This document shows, piece by piece, positions 47,831 to 61,026 of a DNA stretch of 64,000 bases. The notes under the pieces were generated by a model. The model worked only from the letters and a program-made list of their open reading frames with translations. It made no database searches and was not told the origin of the DNA. Both the position numbers and the translations under genes were made by a program. The DNA is from Micropterix aruncella (Eukaryota; Arthropoda; Insecta; Lepidoptera; Micropterigidae): assembly GCA_944548615.1 (NCBI GenBank), contig CALYMY010000072.1, forward strand, positions 79,501 to 143,500, written 5' to 3'. Every line of letters starts with the position of its first letter. Position 1 is the first letter of the stretch.

Positions 47831-50800
47831 TTGCCGGATAGAGACCTAGTCACCGTCCCCGGTGACCTACATAAGCAATCAATGTTAAAGATATAATGCT
47901 ACGAGTGTTGTACACTAACCCCTACTTGCTACGATGCGTAGCCGCTAATACAATAAATATTGGTAACAGTAAGAAAAATAAGAATAAGTACGTAACGGTA
48001 ATGAAGAAATTTGCCCTGTTTGCAAGGGTTGATACAAATCAAGATATTTTAAAAAAATATAAAAAAAAAATAAATAACACCTAAACGAGAGAAGATGATT
48101 TTTGACAAAGTATTTTTTTGATCCCAAAAAGTGCATAAGAGTTTCTTTGACTGCAGTATATGACGCTTATTCATATCAGGATTGGAGTTAAGAAAGTCAG
48201 GAACTGAAAATAGGGAAAGAATTCAGCCGTGAAAGATGTCGCCTGTCCGTAACAGGGTTAACATGATTGACGGGTTGATCTTCTCCTGGGGCGTAGCGCG
48301 TGGCGTATCGTCTGGTTGCTGCGTCGCTCTCTCGGTGGGGTCGCTGCTTGGAGATCGACGTATGCGCGTCGTAGGGCCTTGGGTAAGGCCACAGCGTGTC
48401 TCGTGGTGGTCGATTGATGAGCCGTACCTTGGAATTGCGGAAAAAATAGGCGAGCATTAGTAGGTTGCCTAGTTTTCTGATGTTGTGTCGTGATGATCTT
48501 AATCGAGGCAACTCGAAGAACATAATAAGTGGGCTGCTGTTTGGCAAATTGCGTCACTTTGCTTGTTTAAAAAAAGTCCGGTGGAAAATTTTTGCAGAGC
48601 TTCTACTTGGGACAAAATCGTGGTGCTACACTAGCTGTTTCAAGTCTGTGTGCACGGAAGAAATTCAGATTTTTACACGTCGCTTGTTTGAAAAGTCCGG
48701 TGCGTTGTGGCTAGCGGGTGTAATAAGGAAGGTGATTTTCGTGCCTAAATGCCCTGTCCATTCCAGAGAACACTACTTCACTTCACTGGGTACACACTAC
48801 GCTGATGCTAAAATGGCACTTAAAGCGTCCTTATTTGCATGTTGATGGTAATAGTATATGTGGAGGTTACTTGCGGTCTGGTTTGTGTGGCTTCGCATCC
48901 TGGTCCACCTGGTTTAGTGATAATGTTCCTATTGATAGGGAACGCTCCTGCGGTCCTCGCCTATCGGATGTCGTCTATCGTGAATGCCGTCCTGGTTGTC
49001 ATATAGAGATAGGAAAATGTATCTTTACCTCTAGACTGGAGTAGGTATCCTGGTTTCGGATGTCCATACTGGTTGGCTGGCAGAATTATGGTCCGTGGAT
49101 TTATGGGCTGGATTATTCGGTCAGCATTGCCTTCATTATGGTATCTAGCAGCTTGGCTCGACGTTTGAGGTTTGCTTCCCGCCTTGCCGAATGTCACTGG
49201 ACTGTCTGGTCGGTTATGACCAATTTTCCAAATATTGTCTGGAACGTGAAAAGTTATGCGGCATCATCTCGTTCAATTATCTAGCTCAGTTTTTTACTGG
49301 AATACTAGGATAGGTGGTGAGAGAAGGAGAGGCTCTAGTATATGTAACCATTTGTGTGTTATCATATCTTCGCTTTACAATTCCGTTCGAAATTTTGTTT
49401 TCAATCTTAAAGAAAAATAAATGTATTTTCCGACTTCTTAAATTTCCTATGTGATTGGGGTCAAATCTGGTGCATATGTTCTGTCTGTATGCTACATTTT
49501 AAGCGTGATAAGAAAGATTGGTACATAACAAAAAAAACTTAAATTATTATAAATTACAAGTATTGTGAGACGCGTAGGTACACAATGTGGTATATTATTA
49601 ATCCAACAAGGCATTTTAAAATCTATTCAACATATGATATTATTTTTTAAATTAGGAATATGCAGCTAAACTGTGCTGCTTAATGCGTATACTTACATAT
49701 TATAATATAGTAATAAAACAAAGAACAAGAAAAATTATTATAACAGTGGCAGTGCTCATATTGTGCAGCTTTACATATGAAATTCCATGGTTGAAAAACA
49801 AACAAAAAGAAATAAATAAATTAGAAATGTTGCTACTTTTTGTAGCTACATTCTTTGAACAAAAAAAAATAGAAGAAAGGAAGGGGAAAGGAAAAAAAAC
49901 TAAACTCTTTTTTATCTCGGTCTATAAGCATCCATTCCGGCGGGTTATATTTTTGATTATATTCAGGCTTTATTAAATGAACGTATAGATAATTAATCCA
50001 ACGGGGAACAGAAAAATTAATTGTTTATTAAAATGGTGAAAGGGGTGTAGTAGGTGTGGGAGAGCAGGTGCCAAATGTTTCCGGATAATTTATAAAAACA
50101 AAAAAAATATGAAGGGTTCCGGATTTAAAAAAAGATTATATTAAATTTTAATTTTAAGTTGTGAAATTATGAAATGCATTTGCAAGAATGGTATTTCGGG
50201 TAGCGGTGTTTCCTATTGATTTTGTGCCCTGTTAAATATTGATTGTTTTGATATAGTGTTTTAATATTTGTTTATTTTTGTATTTATGGTGTGTTTTGTA
50301 GTGAAACCGGCCTTAACTAACGAAAGCAAGACTACCAACAAATGTCTGCTAATACGTCTATAAAAAAAAAAAATAATAATATATTTCGCAACAATGTGCA
50401 GTGTGTAGAAGCGTTCGAGCTGATTTTATCAAATAATTGTAAATATAATGTGAAAAGGAGAAATAAAGATTGTAGGCCGGTTCTTTAATTTTGTATTGAC
50501 CATTTTGACGACTTATCTGAAATATACAGAAGCGAATTACGTAATTTTAATTTGAGTGAATTCTGGTCGTATTGGTATTCAAATTTATAAAAAAAGGAAG
50601 TTATAAAAAATATTGTATATTTGTGTTTTTTAAAAAAAAATTGAGCGTGTGTGTTTATTGTTTGTTTGTGGACGGGATTAGAACGGCAGTGTGGTTTTCT
50701 TTACACGAATAACCAGTTCTAGATGTTTATAGACCTCGCGGTCTTTCACTCGTGATGGTATGAAGTTAAATTTTAGAGTTCCTCTATGCGTTGTTCCGCA

Positions 50801-52427
50801 GGCAACTCCCTAACTCCCAGGATTTTTGAGGTCCTTAGTATGTGATGTTTCTATTGCATATAAATTTTGTCAGATGTAAGTTTGTAGTCGTAGTGTTAAA
50901 TAATAATATTCAGTATTTGACATAAGCTTTCTCTTTCGCGGGTCTTGCACGCTCCTTACTTGCATCTCTTTCGAACCCTTCCTATCATACTTCTTTCATA
51001 CCAAAACTGTCTGTTTCGTACCTATTTCACTATTTGTGACTGTGTGAAAATGCATTCGTGACATATTTAAGATAATATTTTACAAATATTTATATCCAAT
51101 TAAGATCATTGTTTTGGTTTTTTGATGAGTATTTTATGGACAAACTAAATTGAGCTGATTATTTATTAAAGAAATAACGTTGCGGGAAATCAATGGGGGT
51201 TTTTTATCTTACAATGAAGAAATTATGGTATGGAAAATTCCATATCTTGGCAAAAAGCCAAGACCGAACAAAGAGCTTTCTGTAGCTTATGACTAATCTA
51301 CAACGGTTTTTGAAGGGGTTCCTAGTCGCTACTTAGTACTAACGATCTACTTGCCGCGTGATTGTATGTCAAACAAAAAATATAAAATAATTGATAGAAA
51401 AAATATAGAAGTATTTTTACAACAGAGCTGAGCATGTAGATTTTAATTCGACGATGACAGTTGATGCATTGAATACCCGGAACATAATAGTTCCTTGCGT
51501 TTTTTACCTTAAAGGTAGGATGAACACCAAACCAAGTAAATATATAATTAAGAAAATCCAGAACTTGTCCGGCGGTGTTTCTCTCGCAAGCGAACGGTTA
51601 AGCACCGAACCGTTTTAAAAATCGCATAATTGCGTATAAATATAATTAAGGTAGAGAAATATCTTTGTTCTTTGATTTTTGCCGCAACGGCCCATGCAAA
51701 GGGAAATGTATTTATTTGTGTTTAAATTGTGTGTAAAAATGCGCTCGATTTTATCTCTATATTATGATTTATCATACCTACTGCCGTGTATGTCGGTCGG
51801 TCGGATCTATTTATAAATAATGGCTTAACGCAGGTGTTGTGTAAGTGTGTTTGATTGCATTGACCCGAAATACTGTTTGTTTTTAAATTTGGAAATGAAA
51901 ATACATTAATGATATTTATTATATTTTTAAGAATTTGGGGCTAAATTTGCCCACATGGTGAGGTACCGAATCCGGCGGTCTTCTTGCCGGATGAGAGTAC
52001 CTTTCAAAAAAAAATTTTATATTTTATAAAAATTTTTTTTTGTATAAACTATTTGTACTTGTGTTCGATTTTTTGTTCTGTAGGTACTTTAGACCGTGTG
52101 TTCTGTTGTGTAATGTGTTTTGTGTGTGTGAATTTAGTTTATTTGTTGCGCTTTGTTTTGGATTTTGTATCTTGATAAAGTGCGTTAGGTTGTTTACAAT
52201 TAATTGTTTATTTTATTTGTCTTATATCAAATGGAATTATAATTTTGACTCTTTGTTTTTTCTGTTGAATAGCTTATTTTATGCCTTATAGACGCAATAG
52301 TTAATACCTTTTTTGTGTACCTTGTGCGATTTATATCCGGAATCCGCAGTTTCACGATGGAGACCGTGACGACGCGATCGACTTCACTTCGGCGACGCCA
52401 CGCTAGACCATATGTTGTTATAGGGTA
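47831..52427 (-). other. LTR element interior, no recognised coding
   Basis: 4.6 kb with only short frames. A minus-strand stretch at 48961-49260 reads like real protein (NIWKIGHNRPDSPVTFGKAG, then NPRTIILPANQYGHPKPGY) but matches no motif I know. 49300-52300 is AT-rich and looks non-coding. Confidence 0.5.
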
Positions 52428-52800
52428 TTAGTTACTCGCAATGTCCTTAATATGGAAAAGACCCCGCGGTTTTCCGTTCTCGTCGGCTAACTCGTAGGCG
52501 ACTGGGGATTTTTTCGCAATGACTTTGCACTTTATGTACCTAGGGCTGAGTTTGCTACAAAAAAAATCTGCCTTTCTTGACAATGTATGGTTTTTGGCCC
52601 AGACCCAATCTCCTGTTTTAAATTCGACGTGTTTTCTTCTAAGGTTGTATCTCGAAGAACTATTCCTGAATGACTCTAACATTCTTTCCTGCACTATGTC
52701 ATAGGCGTCCGCTAATGACTCTAATCCCTTTGCGAATTCGTGTGGGGTATCGAGTATTATTTTGGCGTTTTTGTCTTTTAAATATTTGTAAACAGCGGAT
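52428..52800 (-). pseudogene. Ty3/gypsy integrase C-terminal fragment
   Basis: The frame, open back to about 52800, reads EFAKGLESLADAYDIVQERM, then SRYNLRRKHVEFKTGDWVWAKNHTLS, FFCSKLSPRYIKCKVI and YELADENGKPRGLFHIKDI. This is the gypsy-type integrase C-terminal (SH3-like/GPY) region with its GD.VW and KL.PRY landmarks. It lies only ~0.8 kb from the putative primer-binding side, which is out of place for an intact pol and implies an internal deletion or capture. Confidence 0.8.
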
Positions 52801-53618
52801 GATGAAGTGTGTAAGAAAGTTAATCGTATTTATTTAGACGTGGAAGTGTTGATGCTAGTGTGTGGATGTAGGTGAGTGTGTATTGATTAGAGTGTATTAT
52901 GAGTTTATTAAGTTGAAGTCCCATATGCAATAAGGCAAAGGGAAAAAGGAAATGAAAAAAAGAAATTGATGAAGTTAAATGAAAACAAAAAAAAATAAAC
53001 AAAGTAAAATGAAAGAAAAGAAAATTGTAACACCCTGTAGGCTTGTGAAATTTTGTTAAGTATTTACTATAAGTGTGAATAGTAGTATTAATTGCGGATA
53101 TTTTTTGCATAAACGTCTTAAGGTTCGTTTGTTGTAACTGTATAACTAGATATGTGTCCAACGTGTCGTCGAAGAAGCAAAATCCCCACGTAATCCTTTG
53201 CTGATTCCGAAGTCAAATCCCCAAGACACCTTGGTTATTACTTACGCTTATGGCTGAAAGGCTATTGTACATGTAGTATATTATTTAAAAAAATTAAAAT
53301 GTAAAGCACTTTTTAAAGCATGAAAAAAAATATTGTGTTAGGTTTTGTAACAACCTGTAAAATAAATTGGCAGTAGGTACGTTGTGTAGAGAAACAATAA
53401 AGAAAAATATAAAAATAATAAAAAGAAAAATTTTTGGGCGGGTTGGGTGGGAAATTTTATGGTGTCCTCTATGTCGGACGATAATAGAGAAGATACAAAA
53501 AGAAAATAAAATTGTAATATTGTTATAATAAAGGCGTACTGGAAAAAGTTTTTGAATCCTAAAACAAATCTATAAACGTTTTTTAAAAAAAAAAATCGCC
53601 CCGTTGGGCGGCCAAATC
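52801..53618. other. LTR element interior next to primer-binding side
   Basis: Mostly A-rich and G/T-rich non-coding DNA. The putative primer-binding site is 53597-53614 on the minus strand. Confidence 0.45.
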
Positions 53619-55500
53619 TGTTATGTGTCTAAATAAAAATAGAATGTAAAGTTGTCTTGAAGGTTGCTATGTGTAACGATAAAGTGTATTTATTTGTAGA
53701 GGCGCCAGCTACACATGCGGGAAATAGATGATAGACCACATAAACAAATGCAAAGGCCTCCCTCCGCCTGGGAAGTTACCTTTGTGCGTGGGAGTGGAGC
53801 GACGCCAAGGATACCACGGTAGCTCAGTCGTGCTCAGGGGTGGTTAAAATCCTGTATTGACGTCGTCCTAAAGTCGAGAGCATTCAAATTGAATGGACGG
53901 TCAAGTACCCTAGTTATGTTTTATTATAAAATGAATTTCGATATATCTTGTGAGAGGACTAAAAGAAGAAGAAGAAGCGATATCAAGTTTAGTGCGCCTG
54001 CGGCGACGAGATCGAATATTGTGATTTACTCACCGCGCCCTCTATCGGTCTACCGACGAGGTTACTGCGCCGGTGCGCGTCGATCGCGCCCGCTTGGAGC
54101 GCTCGGCCCCGGTCCCGGTCCGCGCTCTTACATAAATCAATGGCTAAATCGTCTAATGTATTTATTGGAAATAATTGCTAGATAATTATATTTAAAAAAA
54201 AGAGAAATACTATTTGAATCTAGGTGCGCTCTAAACCAGCAGATGCTGCTATAATTAAATAATGTACTGCGGTTCTTTTCTCCGCTAAATGATAAAATTA
54301 AAATGTATAATTCAAAGTTCCTTTTATAAAATTATTCTTTATTTATCCCTTGCCCTGAAACATTACCCTGTCCAGTGTTAGTCGGGTACCTACGAGATTG
54401 TAGCTCGCTCTGACCCGGCGGTATTTTTAGGTACCGTCTCGATTTCTTTAATTCGCTAAATAATGATTAATTAACCAAAATGAAAGGTTTATTTGACAGA
54501 GTAACATATTTTATTTTAATTATAATAAATGAAAGCTAGGCCATAGCATATGGCGAATCCGAGTAGTTGGAATTGACAAAATTCTAAAATTAAATTCGTG
54601 GAAAATTGAACGTTAGAGCCTTTCAATTTTCAGGGCTTAATTCGGCGAAGTGGGATTTTGGACAGGTACTTTGGGTTCTGGAATAGAGAAGGAAGACACT
54701 GCTACCCGCGGGAGTTATTGGAGGGTTGCTTCTAGATTTTTTAGCGCCTGCTCCCCGGATGCGATTTTAAATTTTAAATTATATTTTCCGAAATCGACCT
54801 TTAGATGATAGTAGAAAAATTAGTTGAGGCGAGGAGACGGAAGGCGATGCTCAGACACCGGGAATTATGACTGACCCGACGTACTACCTACTTCTATTTT
54901 GACGCACTCAAATTACTAAATTTTGATTTTACTTGACTCTAATTATTCACCAACGAAGATATGGCAACGGTAATTTACAGGGGACTTGGCTTTAAAAGCA
55001 ATCTTATTAATTTGAATTTATTATTTTTTTGAAATCTGATTTTACGAGAGGAAGCTAATGGTTACAGATAGAAGACTTGCCTGTAGATAGGTGCGGAATC
55101 CGATGAGGGCTTGCCCGGTACGCTGAACTGAGTTTAATTATAGATTTTAGATATTCACAGAATTTAAGTTCTAGACTGTGTTGGCTGGTGTGCAAATGAA
55201 TAATTAAATGGGCGGTAGTCGGCCCGCTCCGCCAACGGCGGAGCGGCCGGTGTCTTCTCGACCGTCTTGCTCGGTCGTTGCCAGCCCCCAAAAAAAAAGA
55301 AGAAAGATCTCTTTTCTAAGTAAAAATATTCTACCTTACTGATTAAAATTGATTAGGGATGTGCGCGACTTGTCGTCTACATACGGTAAGACGTATCCGC
55401 TCGGTGTATCGCGTCTATGGCGCGATGGATAAAGTTAACTGATTAATTATTAAAATGATTTAGGTTAAAGTTTGTATACTATAAAAACTAGGCCCTAACA
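53619..55500 (-). repeat. LTR, right copy (5' LTR in minus orientation)
   Basis: Direct repeat of 45949-47830 with equal length. The same CCGCTCCGCC/GGCGGAGCGG hairpin is at 55224-55246. Confidence 0.95.
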
Positions 55501-55830
55501 ATATATATGTATGTATATATGTATTATATGCGTGTATGCGTGTATGCGTGTATGCGTGTATGCTAGGGTGCGTGTATGCGTGTATGCGAGGGTGCGTGTA
55601 TGCGTGTATGCGTGTATGTGTGTATATGTGTATATGTGTATAGTATACGTATACGTATACGTACACGTATACGTGTACGTACACGTATACGTATACATAC
55701 CTATATATACGTATATGTATATGTGTGTATACGTATATAGGTGTGTAGGTGTAGGTGTATCTGTATGTGTATGTATATACACATACACATACACATACGT
55801 ATGTATGTATGTATGTATGTATACAAACAC
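55501..55830. repeat. Compound TATG/CGTG microsatellite
   Basis: Changing units TATG, GCGTGTAT, TACG and GTATGTAT, including GCGTGTATGCGTGTATGCG. It continues the microsatellite that was split by the LTR insertion. Frames across it are artefacts. Confidence 0.9.
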
Positions 55831-55872
55831 AAAAATGTTTTTAATTTATTTTTGTTTTTATTTGCTTTGTAG

Positions 55873-58285
55873 ATGAATAGGAAGTGGAAAATCGGAGACC
55901 TTCCTGATGCCTATTTCCTGGCCGAGCTTGAGAGGGAGTTGAGTTCGTCGGCATCAGAGGTCTCCGACGATGAGTCCGACGAGGTTCACTCGGACCCCCA
56001 TAGCGTCAACGACGGCGCCGTCGATGTCGACGTCAATGTGAACGTGCTCGACATGCCTGTCTTCTGGTTAAGTCCCGGAGGGACTCTACGACCTTTGTTA
56101 GTATAAATATAAGTATTGGGCACAAGTTAGTTTTAGAGAATATCAATTCAATTTATCGTATTTTTTTCTAAAGTGGCGGCATGTCTTCACGTTCGTCGCC
56201 CACGCCGTCAACCAGCGCTGGTCTGATCCGAGGGCCGAGGTCGAGGACACCGCCGATAGAACGCCCTGTTTCCCCCGTTTCCGGGTTTTCGTCCAGCAGC
56301 CGTTCGCCCTCGTTTATTCCGCTGACAAGTCCACTGGCAAGCCAGAGTGTGGCGACTCAAAGGTTAGTATTTAGTACTACATTTCTTATATCGTAATTTT
56401 CAATTTTAATCATTTTCATATTTTCATTTTCAGATCAGTGGACTTGGACGCGATAACTGGACGAAGCGCTGCTGGACGAGGACGCGGAAGCAGTGGAGCG
56501 GGCGTCGGGAGAGGGGCGGCAGCGACGCGCGCCGGTTTTAGGGTGAGAGGTAGGGGCAGAGGTCGCCGCACTGCCAGACAAGGTATAGCTGGTGAGAGAG
56601 GATGGCGGCTAGGAGATATGATTGTAGAAGCGTGTGTGACTGATGAAAACGTTCCGGCAGCAGTGAAAGATAAGATGCATAAAGCTGAGCGGAGTGCTAG
56701 GGTGTTTCGATCGAGCCAGGCCGGAACTGCGTATGAAGATGATGTAGCGAGAGCACTGTTCGATGGGGACAGGGAGGCTATGGAATTCAACTGGGCGTCC
56801 ATGGATTCTTTCGCTGGGCGCCCAGAGGAATTTCTGCCCGAAAACCCTGGACCTGTCAATCCAGTTGCGAGTACGTATGATGCTTTCCGCACTTTCTGGG
56901 ACGACAGCATTCTGGAGCATATCGTTTGTGAGACCAATCGATATGCTACAGGTTTGAAGGTGTCCTCGGATGCATTTGCGAGAGAGTGGTATGACACTAA
57001 CGTTCATGAAATAATGATACTTTTTGCATTTTGGATGTTGCACGCCATTATTCCAATGCCGTCTATAAAATTGTGCTTTTCTAGAGATCATTTGCTAAAA
57101 CAAGACTCGTTCACGAGACTTTTTACAAAGTCTCGTTATGAAAATCTAACTCGAGCTCTACACTTTGTAGACAACGCAGCCCGCACTAAGGAATCATCCA
57201 GGTTATTCTCTTTTGGCCCATTACTTGAGCACTTGAATACGAAGTTTCAGGAGGCTTATGTAATGGAGCAAAAGATAGCGATCGATGAATCGTTAACATT
57301 GTGGAAGGGTAATCTCTCCTTCAGACAGTTTATCAGAACGAAGGCCGCTCGTTTCGGAATCAAATCATTCGAAATATGCGAATCCGCTACGGGTTACCTG
57401 TGGTCGTTCGAAATTTATACGGGCAAAGATACTGATAATTTATCAAAAATGCTGAAAAGCACCGACATTGTGGTCCGGCTAATGAGACCTCTTCTCAATC
57501 GGGGACATATGTTATTCATGGACAATTGGTTCAATTCCCCAGTTTTATCGAGGTTCCTGAAACTGAACAAAACTGATTGTGTTGGCACCTTGCGCAAATC
57601 GCGGAAGAACGTGTCACCACTTATTCAGCACGTCAGACCTTTAGAAGGAACCTTTGTAGCTCGGCATTCCGGGGATGTTGTGGTGATGGCTTACCAGGAC
57701 AAGAAAACTGTATACCTTACATCCACTTGCCATGGCACTGAGGTGGTCCAAGTGGCTGCAAGACCAGGTAGGCCGTCGAAATACAAACCCTTGTTGATAA
57801 ACGAGTACAATCATTTCATGGGAGCAGTCGACAAGAAGGACCAAATGCTGGAGCCTTACTTGATCGAACGAAAAAGGCACAAGAAATGGTACAAAAAGAT
57901 GTTTAAGAGGCTTCTCAACGCCTCTGTATTAAACGCTTGTATCCTCTATCGTAAGTGTGCCACCACACCTGTTAGGCAGCAGGCGTTCCGCATATGTTTA
58001 GTTAATGCAATCATGGATGTGCATTTGCCTCATGTTCCTCAGCCGCGACAGTACCAAAGTGGAAGTCGTGGCTCAAGTTTACCGTCGAACCGACTTGTCG
58101 GTAGAAATCATTTCCCTTGTCATAGCCCTCTGGCCGTTGGTTCCAGTAAACGTAGGATGCGGAATTATTGCGTATGGTGTCTGAAACGCGAGAATACGAA
58201 AAAACAGGGCACCACTATGTGTGAGGCTTGCAATGTGCCACTCTGCCTGGAACCTTGCTTTAAAAATTATCATACTGTAGAGTAG
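55873..58285 (+). CDS. piggyBac-like transposase, three exons, 754 aa
   Basis: Exon 1 is 55873-56096, exon 2 is 56174-56362, exon 3 is 56434-58285. Both introns (77 and 71 bp) begin GTTAGTAT and end AAAG or TTTTCAG, and both joins keep the frame (RPF|GG and TQ|R|SVD). Exon 1 is acidic (SASEVSDDESDEVHSD), exon 2 is Ser/Pro-rich, and the start of exon 3 is RG-rich. The catalytic core in exon 3 (numbered from 56438) has DES at D283, KGNLSFRQFIRTKAARFGIK, YTGKDT, MDNWFNS at D362 and MGAVDKKDQM at D465/D468, the piggyBac DDD set, then KKWYKKMFKRLL. A C-terminal Cys/His ring-like domain follows (C578, C581, C595, C598, C603, C607, H612). No stops or frame breaks. It cuts and pastes DNA at TTAA sites in the nucleus. 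The nested LTR element upstream may separate it from its promoter. Confidence 0.93.
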
Positions 58286-59090
58286 TACCAATTCATTTCA
58301 TAGTATCAATCAATTCATTTCTCGATTTTGCAGTCATTTTTGCCCGTGTAGATATAGTAGTATAGTAGTTTACAGTAGTATACCCACAGTATCCTTGTTT
58401 CAAGTACGTACGACGGATGATTGGTGATGGATGGAGTGATTTATTTATTTATAGTAATATATGTATTAATTTATATGCCTGATGATGTATGTAAACGAGC
58501 GTGAACGCTGCGCCGCTGCCGTCTCACGTCCTCGAAGCACACCGAGGACCCACCAGAAAAGCATGTCATCCATATATTGTATGAAGATTTTTGGATAATT
58601 GCTATAACGTCCGACCACAAGAGACCACATAACTACTCGGCCCTCACCGAGATACAGCGAAATAAGCTATATAGCCAATATCGTATGATCGAATCCTATC
58701 TAAAGCGACCGATGTACATAAAATCAATATAAATGATTTTATACTCTTTACACGGCAATAACTAACGAAGTTTATTGCATATAAATGTATATTATTGGAT
58801 AATGTTACCTTTTTTTGCTCAAACAACGTTTGAATGGTAAAATAATTGCTATTATATTTGATATTACTTATTGTATAATGTTACCTTTCGGTGGAATGTT
58901 ATATTGTCAAATAAATAAATATGAATAAAACTGAGTTTGTTATTTTTGGAAAGGTGCAATATATTTATTTAAACTACAATCTATAATTTATTATCAAACT
59001 ATAACTATAATATAACGCATACAATAAAACTACCAGCAGATAATTTTCTATATTTTCATTGTGACTTATTTTTAAGTCCGGATTCTAAGT
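58286..59090 (+). other. piggyBac 3' untranslated and spacer
   Basis: AATAAATAAATATGAATAAAAC near 58911 may serve as the polyadenylation signal. No further genes. Confidence 0.5.
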
Positions 59091-59094
59091 GTGA

Positions 59095-59175
59095 TTGAAC
59101 CTTCGGCTTCGGCCGAAGATTATGGCGAAGGCCGAACATTCGGCTTCGGCCAAAAACTGACGTTCGGTCGGACAT
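59095..59175. repeat. TTCGGC-rich inverted cluster
   Basis: CCTTCGGCTTCGGCCGAAG, then CCGAACATTCGGCTTCGGCC and GTTCGGTCGGACATCGGAC form overlapping inverted GGC/TTC words in otherwise AT-rich DNA. Confidence 0.7.
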
Positions 59176-59179
59176 CGGA

Positions 59180-59830
59180 CATGGAAAAAGATTTATTACA
59201 TTCTCTGTTTATTCAACGTCCAAAAACGACTTCATATAAACTACATTTTTTCAAATTACTATATTTTATGGATTCTTTAGTACAATTTTCGATTTTATTT
59301 ATTTCATCAAAAACTGAGCCTTAAATGCAAAAATATCATGTTACATTTTTTGTTTATTTAACGTCCAAAAACGACTTGATATAATATAAACTACATTTTT
59401 TTAAATTACTATATTTTATGGATTATTTAGTATAATTTTCGATTTTATTTATTTAATCAAAAACTGAGCCTTAAATTGAAAAAGATCATCCTACATTATC
59501 TGTTTATCTAACATCGAAAAATGACTTCGTATATTAAAAACTACAATTTTTATGATATCACTACGTTTTATGGTGAACTTTTTAAAATTGACATTTTATT
59601 TATTTACTCAAAAACTGAGCCTTAAATGCAAAAAGATGATATTACATTTTCTGTTTATTTAACGTCCAAAAACGACTTTATATAATATAAACTACAACTT
59701 TTTCGAAATTACTATATTTTATGGATTATTTAGTATAATGGCGATTTTATTTATTTAATCAAAAACGGAGCCTTAAATGCAAAAAGATCGTACTTCATTT
59801 TCTGTGTATTTAACCTTGAAGAACGACTCT
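59180..59830 (+). repeat. ~150-bp tandem repeats inside piggyBac
   Basis: CAAAAACTGAGCCTTAAAT or its CGGAGCC variant recurs at 59308, 59458, 59609 and 59760 (periods 150-151), with AACGTCCAAAAACGACTT and ACTATATTTTATGGATTATT between. Roughly four units, diverging from each other. Confidence 0.85.
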
Positions 59831-60720
59831 TCATATTCAAAACTACAACTTTTCACTTCCGATAATTAGTCGATAATTACAATCGATAATTGATCGATAC
59901 ATTAAAATTCGACACCACCCGGGGGATGGCAGCCCTCAAGATTGGCAGTCTGTTTATCGCCGCGATTGCATCAGCCGGTGTGTCTTTGCAATTAGAATGT
60001 AATTTACGGGTCTTTTGATGTGAAAAGTGAAATAATATGTATTCATTACTGTAATTTCGTAATAACGAAGTGTATATATGCTCATATATCACTGTAAAAG
60101 TTCGTAATTAGTGAAGTAAAGTGAATGAAAGTGTATGAATTGTTTCGATTATTACGACATGCGAACGGGTGAGTCAATCAAATTGCTAATAAATGTATTT
60201 TAAAAAGAGATATAGATGTTATTATGATGTTCAATATGAAGAAGGATATTTTTGTGGTCTGACACAGTAAATACTTTGTATAATTGTGATACCTATATTT
60301 GATAAAAAACATTCTAAAGTTTATTTCAATACTAAGAAAACATCGTTTGTATAAAACATTTTCAACATCCGAAATCTTTTTATTTGTAATACAATATTTA
60401 AAACAAAGTACAGGAGTATAGTAGTAATTTAATACCTTTTCTAGAGGTATTTACAAATTCTTGAATACATTTATATTTATCGAGTTATAACCTAAAATGT
60501 GTTAAAAAACGGGAGTTTTTTTTTTCGTTAACTTTGATTGACATTAAAAAAATATTTTTATTGTTTTCAAAAATTAGGTTTGAATACTCTAATTGCCAGT
60601 TTCAAAGGGAACAAAATGAAATGCCTATTTTTATTATCGGTACAGGCGTTTATGAGAAATTAATATTTTGGTCGGCCGGCGAAAATCTTCAGCGACTTGA
60701 CACATATGATTGTAAAAACC
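59831..60720 (+). other. piggyBac 3' subterminal region
   Basis: AT-rich, with overlapping TCGATAATT words at 59865-59900 and a CCACCCGGGGGATGG patch at 59916. No coding seen. Confidence 0.45.
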
Positions 60721-60735
60721 GCGAGGCTTGAAGGG

Positions 60736-60833
60736 TTAATGTCCAATGACTAGAAGTATTATCCCTGGTATACGTTATCCTTATTTACAACACTGAGTTC
60801 GGATGTAAAAAAGGGTAATTCTTTTAATATCTT
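60736..60833 (+). repeat. 319-bp satellite, resumed after piggyBac
   Basis: Starts TTAATGTCCAATGACTAG in exact phase with the break at 45072, then is cut at ATATCTT by a LINE insertion. Confidence 0.95.
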
Positions 60834-61026
60834 TTTTTTTTTTGGTAGTAGTCTTTATTCATAAAAAAAGATACAAATTACATGTCACAGTTCCCCACTA
60901 AGGCTAGTGCCTTTTCAGTGGGTAACTAACAATAATGTGTTTATAATTCTGACTTAAATTATCCATTACCTATTATACTTTTATTAACTATTATAACTTT
61001 TTACGTTAAGTAGATGCATTGACTTC

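Noticed and set aside
55460..55876. Frames of alternating Tyr/Val/Thr/His near the microsatellite
   Set aside because: Translations of the TATG/CGTG repeat on both strands.
56416..57091. Minus-strand frames of 193 and 160 residues over the transposase exon
   Set aside because: Antisense shadows of the piggyBac coding exon.
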